Shown here: positions 1-11,335 of the stretch, piece by piece
How positions within the stretch are numbered: position 1 is the first letter of the stretch
Layout of the letters: every line of letters begins with the position of its first letter
From: Pterois miles
Taxonomy: Eukaryota; Chordata; Actinopteri; Perciformes; Scorpaenidae
Assembly (NCBI GenBank): GCA_947000775.1
Contig: CAMQGK010000242.1
Coordinates: 4,461,001 to 4,525,000, forward strand
Length of the DNA: 64,000 nucleotides
Direction: 5' to 3'
Notes under the pieces: model-generated
What the model saw: only the letters and a program-made list of their open reading frames with translations
Databases searched by the model: none
What the model was told of the DNA's origin: nothing
Position numbers and translations under genes: made by a program

Positions 1-340
1 GAACACAGGCAACGTGCCCAAATATCGCTGGCACATTCAAGCAATTAAGGTAGAGAAAAAAACAACATTTGATTCAGGGTGTTAGAATGATTCATTTTCC
101 ATTAAGGAGGAGAGAAGAGGGTGAAATCAGCATGCAGCGTGAGATGTGTTTGCTCTCTGCAGCAGCTAAACGCTCACCTGTCAAACAACAACGTGTCAAA
201 CGTTTCAGGAAACAAGAGTTAAGCCTCAAATGCAGTTACGAAACAGAAAAGATCATGTTGTGGTGGTTTGAATCGGATGTTGTAATGTCTAATGGTGTTC
301 CTCACATGAAAAGGTAGTTCAATCACATTAGTTTAAAGAA
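1..340. other. Unassigned non-coding DNA
   Basis: No exon, RNA gene or repeat family was recognised here. If the znf804a assignment is right, this belongs to its first intron or to DNA downstream of its first exon. Confidence 0.5.
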
Positions 341-715
341 GGGCTGTCAGTCGAACAAAATGTTGATCACAAATTAATCGCACATGTTTTATCTGTTCAA
401 AATGTATCTGAAAGGGAGATTTGTCAACTATGTAATACCCTTATCAACATGGGAGTCTACAAATATGCTGCTTTATGCAACTATATTTACATTATATACT
501 TATTTTCGGAAATCAATCGCCAACACAAAACAATAATGCATGTGATTATCATGAAGTGGGCATGTCTGTAAAGGGGAGACTTCTGGGTACCCACAGAACC
601 CATTTTCATTTGCATATCTTGAGGTCAGAGGTCAAGGGACCCCTTTGAAAATGGCTGTGACAGTTTTTCCTCGTTAGTACAACATAGCTGGTACCAGTGG
701 TGTTCTAGTTTCTTT
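341..715 (+). repeat. GGGCTGTCA-ended interspersed repeat, copy A
   Basis: The copy starts at the terminal motif GGGCTGTCAGTCGAAC. It runs through blocks shared with the other copies, including AAAGGGAGATTTGTCAA, GGTACCCACAGAACCC and CTTGAGGTCAGAGGTCAA. The 3' end is missing. Nine substantial copies in this window share this consensus. The complete ends read TAGGGCTGTCA in inverted orientation, so the family is probably a non-autonomous DNA transposon, perhaps hAT; the class is inferred. Confidence 0.75.
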
Positions 716-971
716 AAAAGGAGAGAGGAAGTTGCTGATTAACCTAATAAAATGGCGGCAGCGTGGAGTTGCAGCACAGCAGGCCCTGCGACTCCACGTC
801 TCCCGTTACACCGAGGAGGCCATTTATTCGTTCACAAAGCATGTTTGTAAAATACTGAATCAACTGCGTCAAGTGCAAAGCAGCTTTTTAATAACGTTAA
901 TAAAGTAGGTCTGGGCTGTCTCGTGACGTGCTTTTCGGACTGCTGCTGCTTGTCATTGCGCCATTACCAGT

Positions 972-1836
972 TTGTGGCTGTCTAGTCAGAGTAAACCGGA
1001 AAAACTGAAGGACCACCGTGACCTCCGGCGGCTGGGCTCGGGACAAATGATGGCTCGTGGCCAGTTGACGCTCTTTTGCAATCTAGTCTTCTGTCTGGCG
1101 GAACGGAAGTGCCCAGGTTCAGGAGCAGATCGCTGGACCTATACGGACATCTGCCACCCCGTGTCGGAGAATAACAGATCGCATATTAATGTTGCTCATC
1201 CTCTCTGGAGATATACAAATACATCCCAGACCAGGCACGCTGGAACGCTGCAGAACTTCGGTGCTGATCTAACGTTACAACCGAGTGTGTCCGGGACTCC
1301 TGGGCATGAACTTTCTGAGCGGGGCTTCTCCCTTAATTAACACCGGGCATGACGTCTTAATGGATAACTTCCTGATGCTGGACTGCAGAGACCCTGACAG
1401 GCCCACTGTATCGCTTGCTAAATCTGCTGCAGGCACCGCTGTGTGTCCAAACCCAGCAGTGAGGAAACAGCGGCTATTTAATACTTTTCAAACTGTCAAT
1501 CATGCAAAAGTGTTATGGGACCCGAAGCTGACACCGAGGGGGCTATTTGGTGGATATTTCAATGTCAGGAGCCTTAAAACAAAGAGCAATCAGCTAACTC
1601 ATGTTCTGTCTGACTAAAATGTAGACTTTCTCTAACTGAAACGTGGCTGAAAGAGACGACTCCTGCGAGTATCTTCACAGTGCCCAGATATCAGTGTTTT
1701 AGACAGAACTGATGGAAGGGTGGGGATGTGTTTTTCCATGTGACAAACAACATAAAATGTGAATGTGTGATTTTAAGAGCGGGTAAGATATTAGACAGTG
1801 TCTAGGTAAAAATAATCTTGTCCTAACATACACTAT
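972..1836 (+). mobile_element. LINE remnant (L2/CR1-type), ORF1 end and start of endonuclease domain
   Basis: The frame around 1525-1617 reads GLFGGYFNVRSLKTKSNQL, followed after stop codons by an LTETWL-like stretch (ETWLKETTP). This is the N-terminal signature of the apurinic-type endonuclease in L2/CR1/Jockey-group non-LTR elements. In-frame stops and shifts make it non-functional. The element is cut at 1836/1837 by another transposon and resumes at 3000. The exact 5' boundary is unclear; 972 is where LINE-like coding potential becomes visible. Confidence 0.65.
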
Positions 1837-1877
1837 GGCTGTTTTTGAAACGGCCTACTACATACTGCAGACGAACG

Positions 1878-1985
1878 CAGTATGCAGTATGTACTGTATA
1901 CTGCATACTGTGTTTGTGTACTGTATACTGCATACTGCGTTCCTATGTACTGTATACTGCATACTGCGTTCCTCAGTAGTATGCA
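1878..1985. repeat. Palindromic short tandem repeat with perfect hairpin
   Basis: CAGTATGCAGTAT (1878-1890) is the exact reverse complement of ATACTGCATACTG (1898-1910) across a 7-nt loop. The block GTACTGTATACTGCATACTG then recurs twice downstream. It lies in the subterminal region of the inverted-repeat transposon. Confidence 0.8.
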
Positions 1986-2334
1986 GTATATGACAGTTAA
2001 AGCTAGAACCAAGCTCTTAAAGCACTGAACAAAAAAAACTAACGTGTATCACTATTATATTATCAAAAAATACAACTTTAAGTTTGTTGTTTATGTTCTG
2101 TTAGTTTACTTTATAAGATACTGCAGGTTTAAACTATTTATTCTAACAGCTCATAGTGAAATAAGACAAACAGGATCATCAACGAGGGAAAAACATTGAT
2201 CACAACATTTACTCAAACTGCTTTTTCAGTTAGAGAAACTAAACAGTGGACGGATCTCCTCACAAATATTAGTCATGTTAAAAAGGGGGAGGTGCTGTCT
2301 CAGCAGGTTTCTGTCTGCCCCGTCAGAGGCAGAC

Positions 2335-2495
2335 CTCTCCCTCCTCTCCTTCTCCTCTTCCCTCTCCTCTCCTTCTCCTCTTCCCTCTCCTCTCCTTCTC
2401 CTCTCCTTCTCCTCTTCCCTCTCCTCTCCTTCTCCTCTTCCCTCTCCTCTCCCCTCTCCTTTCTCCTCTCCTCTCCCCTCTCCTCTCCTCTGGCG
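2335..2495. repeat. CT-rich simple repeat
   Basis: Imperfect (CTCTCCTTCTCCTCTTCC)n purine/pyrimidine-biased low-complexity sequence. Open frames across it are a by-product of the composition. Confidence 0.9.
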
Positions 2496-2999
2496 AGCGA
2501 TTTTGGAGCTTTTAAATTCAAAAGGCAGATAAGCAGATTCTAGTTCATTTATAATGGACGTTTATGTTGTGATATTTAAACAAACTTTCTGTCAACCAGG
2601 AAATAAAAGTTCCTTGTCGACGAGGAGAAAATGTTCGATTCGCCATCTAATACTTTTGTAAAACAGTAAACATTCAAAATCTACACAGTTGATTTCCTCG
2701 CCTCAAACATTTTCATAAGTGAATTTAGTGATGATACGAGAAACGTTAAAAAACGAGCCATATTGGCTGCTGCTGTTATGACTGTAGCCTGGAGCGGTCC
2801 AGAATGTTGCATTGTGGGATACAGTAGGCAATGTAGACTGGTTCAGTGCATACTGGAGATTTTCTCCCAATCAGTACAACATTGGGGTATTTTTTGCTTT
2901 TGTTTGCATATTACATATACATTTTGGCCAATTCAGTAAGTACTAATAGTATAGTATGAGGTTGTACTCCTAGTATAGTATGCGGTTTTAAAAACAGCC

Positions 3000-4600
3000 A
3001 TTGTCATTTAATATCTTAGGTGTTTACAAGCCCACTTCTGCAGGTGTCGCTTTCTATGACCAACTTAGAGATGTCTTTAAAGAGTGCCATGTCGACAAAG
3101 AATTAATCCTTATGAGTGACTTTAATGTAAACTGGGAGGATAAATATAAGAGTAAAAACTAAAAATGATAACTGAAAATTCACATGGATTTCTAAATACT
3201 CCAGTACACAAACTGATCTGATATTTTCTAACAAACCAGAGAGAATAACCAGAAGTTATAATTTAATTACTGGCTTGTCGGATCATAACCTAACCCTTTA
3301 TACGAGGAAACCGACAAAAATAGATTTGGGAAAACTGCAACTAAGGCAAAGATTCGTCAGCATACCTAAAGCTGAGCAAGAAGATTTTTTCAGTGAAATC
3401 AGCAGCTTGAATTGGGATGATGTACTGTCCTCTGACAATCTGGACTAAGGCAGTAACACATTTACTACTACTACTACATTTAAAGAATCAGCTCCGTGAG
3501 GGTTAATGTGCGGGTCCAGATAAAATCTAAAAGCAAAAGTAATTTACCCTGCTTCAGAAAATCTGTAGAAGATGATGAAGACTGGAGATGCTGCACTTAG
3601 GAGGGCAATTAAAACTAGAAGAAACTTGCTTCTGCCTTTAATATTTTTTTTTTTTTTGACTGAGTACATGAGTTAGGAAAAAAATGAACAAAAAAGAAAG
3701 TGGATATTGTTCGTATAGATGTGACAGGCTAGCTTTTTCAGGCTAGCTTTTTGAGCTGGTAGAGACTAACGAGACACAAGTGAACAAAATGTTGAGATGC
3801 TTCCCAGTTTGAAACCACATTTGTTAAATCTCACAAAGATGTTTTAACCCCCGACCCCATTGTTCATTTAATTAATTTGTCTTTTAAACACAGCTCTTTC
3901 CTTGATGACTGGAAATGTGCCATTTTCATATCTATTTTTATGTCTGGAGACAACCACAAAGCCATTAACTATACATAACACAATAAGTATGCTGACAGTA
4001 CTCTCTAAGGTTGCTGAGAGAGTTTTCACTGAGCAGCTGACAACATTTCTTAGCACCTGCAGTTTTGGTGCACATCACATGCAGTCTGGCTTTAGTGTTA
4101 ATCAATCCAACGAAACTACTACCTTGCCCTCAACAGAGCAGATTAAATCAAGGCTCGATAAAGGCGGAGCAGTTTGTGCTGTATTTTTAGATTTACGTAA
4201 AGCATTCAACACAATCATGATGTTCTTATATCGAAACTCTAAATTTTACTTTTCATCTAGAGCACTGGCATGGACGTCTTCATATTTGTCCAATAGGATG
4301 CAGCGTCTTAAAATATGTGATGCACTGTCCAGTAACTTAAAGTGCACTATGGATGTTCCACAAGGGTCAGTGTTAGGCCCCTTATTATTTATATTAATGA
4401 TCTCCCTCAACAGTGTCATGATGTAGAACTGCAAATGTATGCAGACGATACTGTTGTATACACACATGCAAAAACAGCTGAGTTAGTAGCTGTCGAGCTA
4501 GCAGTTGCATTGGAAAGGATCTCACATTGGCTTAATCGATCATGCCTGATGGCTTGGACACACCGGAAATGTCAGGATTATGTGGCAGCTGCATAACGTC
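3000..4600 (+). mobile_element. LINE remnant continued: endonuclease end and reverse transcriptase
   Basis: After the nested transposon, the translation resumes with an endonuclease C-terminal stretch (VYKPTSAGVAFYDQLRDVF and ELILMSDFNVNWED). From about 3890 to 4600 it shows reverse-transcriptase blocks. These include AVFLDLRKAFNTI near 4185, DVPQGSVLGPLLF near 4353 and the catalytic YADDT at 4438-4452, then ERISHWLNRSCL. Frameshifts, stops and internal deletions (around 3430-3880) show it is dead. The block order fits L2/CR1-group non-LTR retrotransposons. The 3' end is not clearly preserved. Confidence 0.85.
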
Positions 4601-4752
4601 TTGTTTTTTTTTTAATTATTATTTTGCCATTTGTGTTAACAGGTTTGAGCAGCCACACAGCCAGCATGAGACAAGCTGCGTCTCTTCCAGAGATTCGAGG
4701 TCTTGCCTATTTTTCACAGCAATAGCCAGTGGAAATGACCTTCTGACTGTAT

Positions 4753-5435
4753 TAGTGTTGTAACGATACCAACATTTTGGTATCGATACCGGTACCAACA
4801 TATATTTCCATACTTTTCCAAATAAAAGGAGAACACATCATACATCAGTAAATAAAATAAACTACCACAAAGACAGGCTTTTCTAATGCAGAATTTTTAA
4901 AATAAATAAAATAAAATAATCAAAATAAAATAAAATAAGATTCAAAACACTAACATCTCAACATCTCAAAACACTGCATCTTTTTTGTTATTTTGACCAG
5001 TTGTAATTTTTGGGAGAATTTGTTATCAGTAGTTTATAGAATGAACCAAAAATGTAAATTTTACTCAAACACGCATCTATAAATAGGCTGGTAAAACCAG
5101 AAAAAGTGATAATTGCAATGCAGCTTTAATTTTTTTCCAGAGCTACTTTAGTGCAGAGTGAGGGGGGCTGGTGTTGCTGGCTTTTAGCTCTGAATGGGGC
5201 TTTTTTTCATGGGTATATCAGTTATTACCATTCGTTCTCTGAACTCCTTGTGCAGGTCTGGCTGTTTGTCCCTGAGATGTTTTGCCAAGTTGAAGCGTTT
5301 CCTCTCTTGGCCAGACATGTTTTATAACACTGTTTGCACAATGGTGCTTCGGTGTTAGTGGCTTCAGATAGCACTTTGCACTCCTGGTTTCTCTTCGAGT
5401 TGTGGTGCGTTGAGGTAGCTGCCGTCCTCTCCCTG

Positions 5436-5466
<31 letters not shown>

Positions 5467-5705
5467 GTCACTCTCTCTCTCTCTCCCTCTGTTACCAAGC
5501 TTTCCTCCTTCTCTGTTTGCTTCTAAGCGCTGCTCGCTCGCTCGCTCGCCTCGGCTCAAATTCAACAATGCGGTAACATCACGCGACGACGTCACCGCTG
5601 CCAGTGCTAAGCAAGTACCGGTCTCATCCAAAACGCAGTATAGTACCATTTCAAATGCATCAGTACCGCGGCACCAATTTAGTAACGGTATACCGAACAA
5701 GCCTA
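4753..5705. mobile_element. hAT-type DNA transposon remnant with 8-bp target duplication
   Basis: The element is flanked by a perfect GACTGTAT duplication (4745-4752 and 5706-5713). The left end is TAGTGTTGTAACGATACC; the right end, reverse-complemented, is TAGGCTTGTTCGGTATACC. The TAGGGTTG-like ends plus an 8-bp duplication are typical of the hAT superfamily. Inside, a minus-strand fragment resembles a BED zinc finger. The body also holds AAATA-rich sequence and a CT microsatellite at 5435-5490. At 953 bp it is a deletion derivative. Confidence 0.85.
5222..5349 (-). pseudogene. BED zinc-finger fragment of a hAT transposase
   Basis: On the minus strand, one frame reads APLCKQCYKTCLAKRGNAS and, after a one-base shift, another reads FNLAKHLRDKQPDLHKEF. 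Together they follow the BED-finger pattern Cys-x2-Cys, a linker, and His; the expected second His is replaced by Gln (HLRDKQ). The frameshift and lost ligand show decay. It supports the hAT assignment of the enclosing element. Confidence 0.6.
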
Positions 5706-7440
5706 GACTGTATATTAACACCTTACCAGCAACATTACAGCAGTTGTGATGTCTATATCTGTGGAACATGTCACAGACGTGAAAAAAGGAAAGATTAATT
5801 TTTTATTCAACACGTCCTGGTGATCTGACGTGAGGCTAACTAGCTGTTGTTGTTAACTACTAAATTGACCTTGTGTTGGTATTGTTTCAAGGTCAACAAA
5901 AATGAAGCTTTCATTCCTATAGGTAAAGCTTTAAAATATTCTGAATTTAGCATACACTTAAACTGATATTGTGTTTTTTAAGTGGCTAAGGGGCTTTTTC
6001 TTCTGCTCCCGTCCACAGACGCTTCACCTCGCCACCAGACAGCCCTATCTGACGGGACCTGAAGCCACCAGACTCCAGTCACAAAACAGTCATTTTACGT
6101 ACTGAACACGGGAGTATACATACAACCCACTTTAGAAAATCAGAGCAGCCCCTTTCAGCTATTTCCAAACAGCTAACGTTGACTCAGCCAGTACTGGCGT
6201 TCACATTATTTATAACCTTATTGATTAGCTTACTTTTCCGTCACTGTTGAGTGGGTGTTTCCATTTCAAAAACACAGAAAAAAACACAGGTCCTTTAAGT
6301 TTTATCCATTTTTATAGAAGTGATATTATTGTTGTGAGGGTCATTCATTTATTTGGCACCTGCTTTTGTGCAAAGTGACTAAAAATATGTTCATTCAACC
6401 TCAAAAAACAAGCTAAATGTCATGAAAAACTGGAAGAGTATCCCTCCCACACACACAGTTAACAGTATGTTCAGCACAAGTGGGAGGAAACGCTTTTCAT
6501 ATCAATCTATCAATCTCCATTTAATGCAAAGCTGAAAAAAATACAGACTTACTTACAGAAATGAATAGAAAATAATGGCTGCCTCGAACAGAAATAAGTA
6601 AATCCTCTTGTATTTATATGATTTGTAGTAAAGGTGTAAAGTTCCTTTCGGTGTGTTTATAGCAAGATTTTGATCATAACTGAGAAAAAGATGTTAATAG
6701 TAAAACATCTTGAACTTGAGTCACTGTAGAGAAAAGGAAGCTGTAGACGCTCGTCCATCCCACAGATCTCCAGTCTTTCTTACACTTTACACTATTTTGG
6801 CTGCAGACTCGACTGCCCGTTCCTGCTCATGTCGCTCTTGTGCAATCCTTTTGTGCTGGTGCAAACATATCTCTCTCATTTCCCATGCACAGAGCATGTT
6901 ATTTGAATTTTTAAGACACGATCGTTTCATGCAATTTCATCAGACCTGCCTGTGCTAAAGAACTTGGAGATAAAATTAGCTCTGGTGTGTGAGGGATCCA
7001 AGGTGACTGGCGATATAGTCATGTGTGGTTGTTGGCAAATAAAATCTCTTGATGTAGGTTTCTATTCCTGGATGAGGTGACGAACAGAGTTGAATACGTG
7101 CCTCTGAAAATGCCTGCGTTTTCTTGAGTGGGTAATTAAAGAACATGTGCTCATGGTATCGTGTTAGCAGTGGAAACTTTACCGTATGTTTCCTGAGATC
7201 AGTTAACAAGCTTGAACGCTCTAACTTGTGAACATAATCTGAAACATGAGAACTTGAAGATTAATTAGAGATGCAGCTCAGCACTATGTGTCAAGTTGTT
7301 CCGCTCATAAATCAGAAACACAAATTAATTCATTAATTAAAATTAATTGTTAAAGTGTATAATGGTTCATAACATTGTGATTGAAGTGTATGATGTCTAT
7401 TATGTCTCTAGTTGTTCCAGCAATTTTTGGGTTGATACCA
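5706..7440. other. Non-coding DNA, mostly unassigned
   Basis: No exon is seen. A block near 5935-5995 (TTTAGCATACACTTAAACTG) resembles 31715-31775 (TATAGCATACACTTCAACTG), so a low-copy diverged repeat is present. The open frames at 6710-6958 and 6976-7209 have no recognisable domain. Confidence 0.45.
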
Positions 7441-7655
7441 TCTGAATGCTCCAGGTCTCTAGTTTGTGGCTGTAAAGTTTCATGAGGCTGTGATTATCCT
7501 AGAGGTCACCACAGGTCATTTTATACAGACAGGTCAAGGTGAAAAATATGGTCTCACTACAATGAAATGGCTACTGTGTGGACCAACATCATCACCCATG
7601 AACACAGTTGGACTCATTGGATCCACAAGAGTCTCAGCTTCACAGTGACTATCCA
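7441..7655 (+). repeat. Interspersed repeat shared with 41192-41362
   Basis: CTGTAAAGTTTCATGAGGCT, TCCTAGAGGTCACCACAGGT and TTGGACTCATTGGATCCACA occur here, and in reverse complement at 41192-41362, in the same relative order. The class is unknown. A GGGCTGTCA-family fragment begins about 75 bp downstream. Confidence 0.8.
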
Positions 7656-7731
7656 GATACCCCAGTATGCAGAAATATTCAAACAGACCGTTTTAGAATA
7701 GGAGACAGTAACACATTTATACTGCATGAAG

Positions 7732-8010
7732 AAGACCATGTGATTATTATAAAGTGAGCATATCTGTAAAGGGGAGACTGGTGGGTACCCACAGAACCCA
7801 TTTACATTCACATATCTTGAGGTCAGAGGTCAACGGACCCCTTTGAAAATGGCCATGACAGTTTTTCCTCGAAAAAAAATTTAGTTCAACTGTAGAGTTA
7901 TTTAGCCTCCTTCCCGGCTAGCATGACATGGTGGTATCAATGGATTCCTGAGGTTTTGTGGTATCTGTAGCTTCACTCTAGCCCTAAAACTGAACCTCCT
8001 AGAGCCTCTG
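7732..8010 (+). repeat. GGGCTGTCA-ended repeat, copy B (3' half)
   Basis: Shares GTAAAGGGGAGACTGGTGGG, CTTGAGGTCAGAGGTCAACG and GTATCAATGGATTCC with the family. Both terminal repeats are missing. Confidence 0.75.
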
Positions 8011-8582
8011 AGTAAGGTCCTGTTTGTCTGGGGGGAATTTTCAGCTTTCCTTTGTCAGTCTTTAATGAGAAATTCGACTAGAAAAGAAATTTGTTAGAAA
8101 AGAGTTGGAAGGAAAATATCTCAAAAAAGAAAGTAGAAAGTCTGCAGAGGGAGGAGGTCAGCGTGGTTGTGGGTCAACTACATGGTCTACAGAAGCAAGA
8201 ATAGCGTTCTTACTGCACACTTTCACTTTGTGTATTATCGTGTCATTCACATTTGTGCGACCAGGCTGCATCAGTAGGCTGTACGCTGTAGGTGAGTGAT
8301 TTCAACATCGACCAGGAAACATACACTGAGCATTTGACCATGGCTGAGAACATAAAACCCTTTAAAACTCTCCTTAAAGAACCGTATGAAGAGGATATTG
8401 AGATGGAGGTCATAGTTAGGCTCCATACAAATGATGTTGTGCTGAGGTCGTATAGGAACTGTCGACCTGTTGGTTGTAAACAAATGCACCCAAACAATGA
8501 ACACCTGATTGTTTAGCTGCTGTAGTCCTCTGGAGTGCCGCCTTTTTTAATTCTGGCTTTGTTTTTTGGGGAAATACAGTTT
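8011..8582. other. Unassigned non-coding DNA
   Basis: Two short open frames overlap on opposite strands around 8270-8516. No motif or splice-site support was seen for either. Confidence 0.4.
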
Positions 8583-9405
8583 GCTGATTACAGCTGCAAC
8601 AATTAATCCATTATTTGTCGACTATTAAATTAATTTTCAACTATTTTGATAACTGATTTGAGTGATTTTTTAAAGAAAAAATGTCAATATTCTCTGATTG
8701 CAGTTTCTTAAACGTGAATACTTTCTGGTTTCTTTACTCCTCTATGACAGTAAACTGAAAATCTTTTACATTAGTTGTCAACTATTATTTTATTGCCAAC
8801 TATTTTGATTCTGATCGGTTTGAGTTATTTATTCAGAAAAAAGTTGCATAAATGTGAATATTTTGTGCTTTCTTTCCTCCTCTATGACAGTAAACTGAAT
8901 GTCTTTGAGTTGTGGACAAAACCAGACATTTGAGGACGTCATCTTGGGCTTTGAGAAACACAAATAATAAGAATAAAGGCCCAATCAGATTAAAAATGCC
9001 CCATGTAAACTCGTCAATCAGAAGGTTTTGATCCGATACAGCCCAATCGGAAAGAAATTTCATTCCAAATGAGAGAGGTGGTTTATGCCGATCGTTGTTG
9101 CGATCGGCATCCATGTACACACCCATTCGGATCATGTCTTCCTGGTTGGGGTAAAATTATCTCCACTGAGCATGTGTGCTACGTCAGCGTGTCGCGAAAC
9201 AGAAAACACGGCATGCCGAAAGGATTTATTCTAATTAAACGCTCGGTGCAGGTATACGCACGTCATGATCGGTAAACAGTGGATTTGGAATTTCTGATCG
9301 ATCAAGGTTCAGATCGGATTGGAGAAATTTGGCGCATGTAAACGTGGCTACAGATCAACATTTTCACCATTTTCTGACATTTTATGAACCAAATAACTAA
9401 TCAAT
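8583..9405 (-). repeat. GCAACTAAT-type interspersed repeat, duplicated and interrupted
   Basis: Blocks such as CTCCTCTATGACAGTAAACTGAA occur twice (near 8735 and 8877). TTGAGTTGTGGACAAAACCAG and the end block TTTTCACCATTTTCTGACA match, in reverse complement, the copy at 47770-48945. The order suggests a partial internal duplication. It is split at about 8963/9352 by a nested insertion. Confidence 0.7.
8964..9351. mobile_element. Short nested insertion, probable MITE
   Basis: The host repeat reads GGGCTTTGAGAAACAC up to 8963 and continues at GATCAACATTTTCACC from about 9352, so the ~390 bp between is an insert. It holds a perfect 10-bp stem (9085-9094 / 9101-9110, ATGCCGATCG with loop TTGTTG). 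CATGTAAAC recurs near both ends. The class is uncertain. Confidence 0.55.
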
Positions 9406-10452
9406 TAAAGCCCGAGTGCTGATTTATACACTTAAATGCATCATTCTAGTGTAATTTGACTTTTAAATTGGGGAAAAATAACCACAAAAAGTCACTACAC
9501 GCTCACAGTTCATAAGAATATGATTCAGGATGTTTCATTAACTCCACATGTTTTGCTCAGCACGTCATCAGGAGAATGAAATGCTGCCAAAAGGCTAAAA
9601 AAACACTTCCTGCTGCTCTGCGTTACCAGATTACAGCAGATTTGGTCACCTTTTTTCTTTTCTATGGTAATCCAGATTTAGGATTATCCCCATTAGTTTT
9701 ATTTTAAGCCATACATACCAGTATTATATTATGCATTCATGCTTTTTTGGTTGCTATTTTAATGTTTAATTTTTAACACAGAATAAAATGGTTATGGCTG
9801 CTGCTGCAGGCTCTATTGTCTGCCTTCTGCAGATGCATTGTTGATTTTATTGCAAGGCAGTCGCTCTCTCAGACTTATAGCGACATCATTTTACCATGAC
9901 ATGCCACTGTAATGCATGATGTATGGCCCTTATTAAAAGTATTGACATGAGTAAAAGTGAAATATGGTCTGATGGTGATATCGCACGAGGCAAAAGAGAT
10001 AGAACAAAGACTATGTGTTAAAATTATGCTTTTAATTTATGATTATGCATGATCAATACGTGACTCTAATTGTGACTGCTCTTTTTAAAGTTTATATTTG
10101 ACATAATAGACTATGATGCAAATGAGTAAATGTGATTTCATCTGTTCTAAAAAGGGGAGTAGCTGGTGTTTTATGTGTAATGAGCTTATAGCGCTGCCCT
10201 TACACAACCTCTTGACGTCTCATCTGATGTCTCTCTTTGAAGCCTGTAGGAATATTTGGCGCGCCTCTACAAGGACTCGCTGTAATTATGTTTGCCTGTA
10301 ACGTTCAGCAAGAAGGAGGCAGAATGAAGTACAAGGTTTAGTTGGAGTTTAGATTATGAGGGGAAAAAAGTAAAGAAGCCTCTGACTCATCTGGCCGGCT
10401 CGAATCTTCCCACACAGCTTCAGGACTGAACACAAGTCAGATGTGTTTTCTT
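9406..10452. other. Unassigned AT-rich non-coding DNA
   Basis: No exon, RNA gene or repeat relationship within the window was recognised. Confidence 0.45.
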
Positions 10453-10698
10453 AGGGCTGTGAACAGTAACACGATAATAACGCAAATTCATTGTAACACT
10501 GTGAATTTCTTTAATGCATGAACTTGTGATTTTTAAATTGTAGCAGCTCAGTTTTAAAGCCAGAGTGAAGATACTGGTATGATATGAAATTAGAAAACCA
10601 TAACAACACTGTAATACTAGCTTGTCAGAAAGGAGGTCAAATAATGCTCAACACTTTTGATGAGGAAAAACTGACATGGCCATTTTCAGAGGGATCCC
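10453..10698 (-). repeat. GGGCTGTCA-ended repeat, copy C
   Basis: Begins at TAGGGCTGTGAACAGTAACA and runs, reversed, through TTTTAAAGCCAGAGTGAAGA and GAGGAAAAACTGACATGGCC. The distal half is missing. Confidence 0.75.
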
Positions 10699-10869
10699 CT
10701 CACACTATTTTGTGTAATTACTGTATATTTTAGCTTATTTTAAAACTGCTTTCTACTGTCTACCTATTATGTTTATTGTTAATTTTATTTTGTTGTTTTG
10801 TATATTTTTTTTTTTTGTTTATAGGGTAAAAAGAGGGCTCCAGATCCTCAATGTCATATAATGTATACT

Positions 10870-10870
10870 C

Positions 10871-10897
<27 letters not shown>
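10870..10897. repeat. (TA)n microsatellite
   Basis: Pure TA dinucleotide run. Confidence 0.95.
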
Positions 10898-10902
<5 letters not shown>

Positions 10903-10974
10903 TAAATAGCATGACATTTTAAGGATATTCTGTGTGCCATGATAACACATTTTCGGCTTTTCATGTGTCATTTA

Positions 10975-11210
10975 ACGTTGTTAGCATGAAACGGTCGTGG
11001 TTATGTTCAGGCAATAAAACCACTTAGTTAGGTTTAGGGAAAACATCATGGTTGTTTTTAAAATAAGTAAAATACCTAAACAATGTGACAAAAGTACAGA
11101 AAACACGTCACAAACATCACTTACAAATAACAGAACAACATTCTGGGACGCGAACACTGGTCTCCTATATGTCAAAGTTAATAACGCATTAACGTAAATT
11201 TATTTAATAG
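10975..11210. repeat. Probable interspersed repeat fragments
   Basis: TTAGTTAGGTTTAGGGAAAA and GGGACGCGAACACTGGTCTC resemble a repeat I recall as common in acanthomorph fishes. It is followed by a short GGGCTGTCA-family tip (GTCAAAGTTAATAACGCATT). No second long copy is present in this window. Confidence 0.4.
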
Positions 11211-11335
11211 ATTTATGTTAATGTAATATGTAATGTAATGTATAATGTAATATTAATAGATTGTATTGTGTAATGTAATATTAATAGATTTAAGAAAAAT
11301 CAAAATGTATATAGTATATATACACACACACACAT

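Larger units (their letters stand above)
1837..2999. mobile_element. DNA transposon with terminal inverted repeats, nested in the LINE
   Basis: The left end reads GGCTGTTTTTGAAACGGC. The reverse complement of the right end reads GGCTGTTTTTAAAACCGC, so the terminal repeats are clear. LINE endonuclease coding stops before it and resumes directly after it, which confirms an insertion. It has no transposase frame. The interior holds a palindromic tandem block near the left end and a CT-rich block at 2335-2495. No long target duplication is seen; AT flanks both ends. The superfamily is not assigned. Confidence 0.7.

Noticed and set aside
2196..2543. 115-codon Ser/Pro/Leu frame
   Set aside because: Lies in a CT-rich simple repeat inside a transposon.
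5218..5769. 183-codon minus-strand frame taken as a gene
   Set aside because: It crosses the right end of a hAT element and includes a poly-Arg/Glu stretch from a CT microsatellite. Only the small BED-finger relic is meaningful.
8292..8516. 74-codon frame with opposite-strand frames over the same bases
   Set aside because: No recognisable domain, no splice context, and overlapping open frames on both strands are expected by chance.
9069..9275. Frame at 9069-9275 as a small gene
   Set aside because: It lies wholly inside the nested MITE-like insertion.
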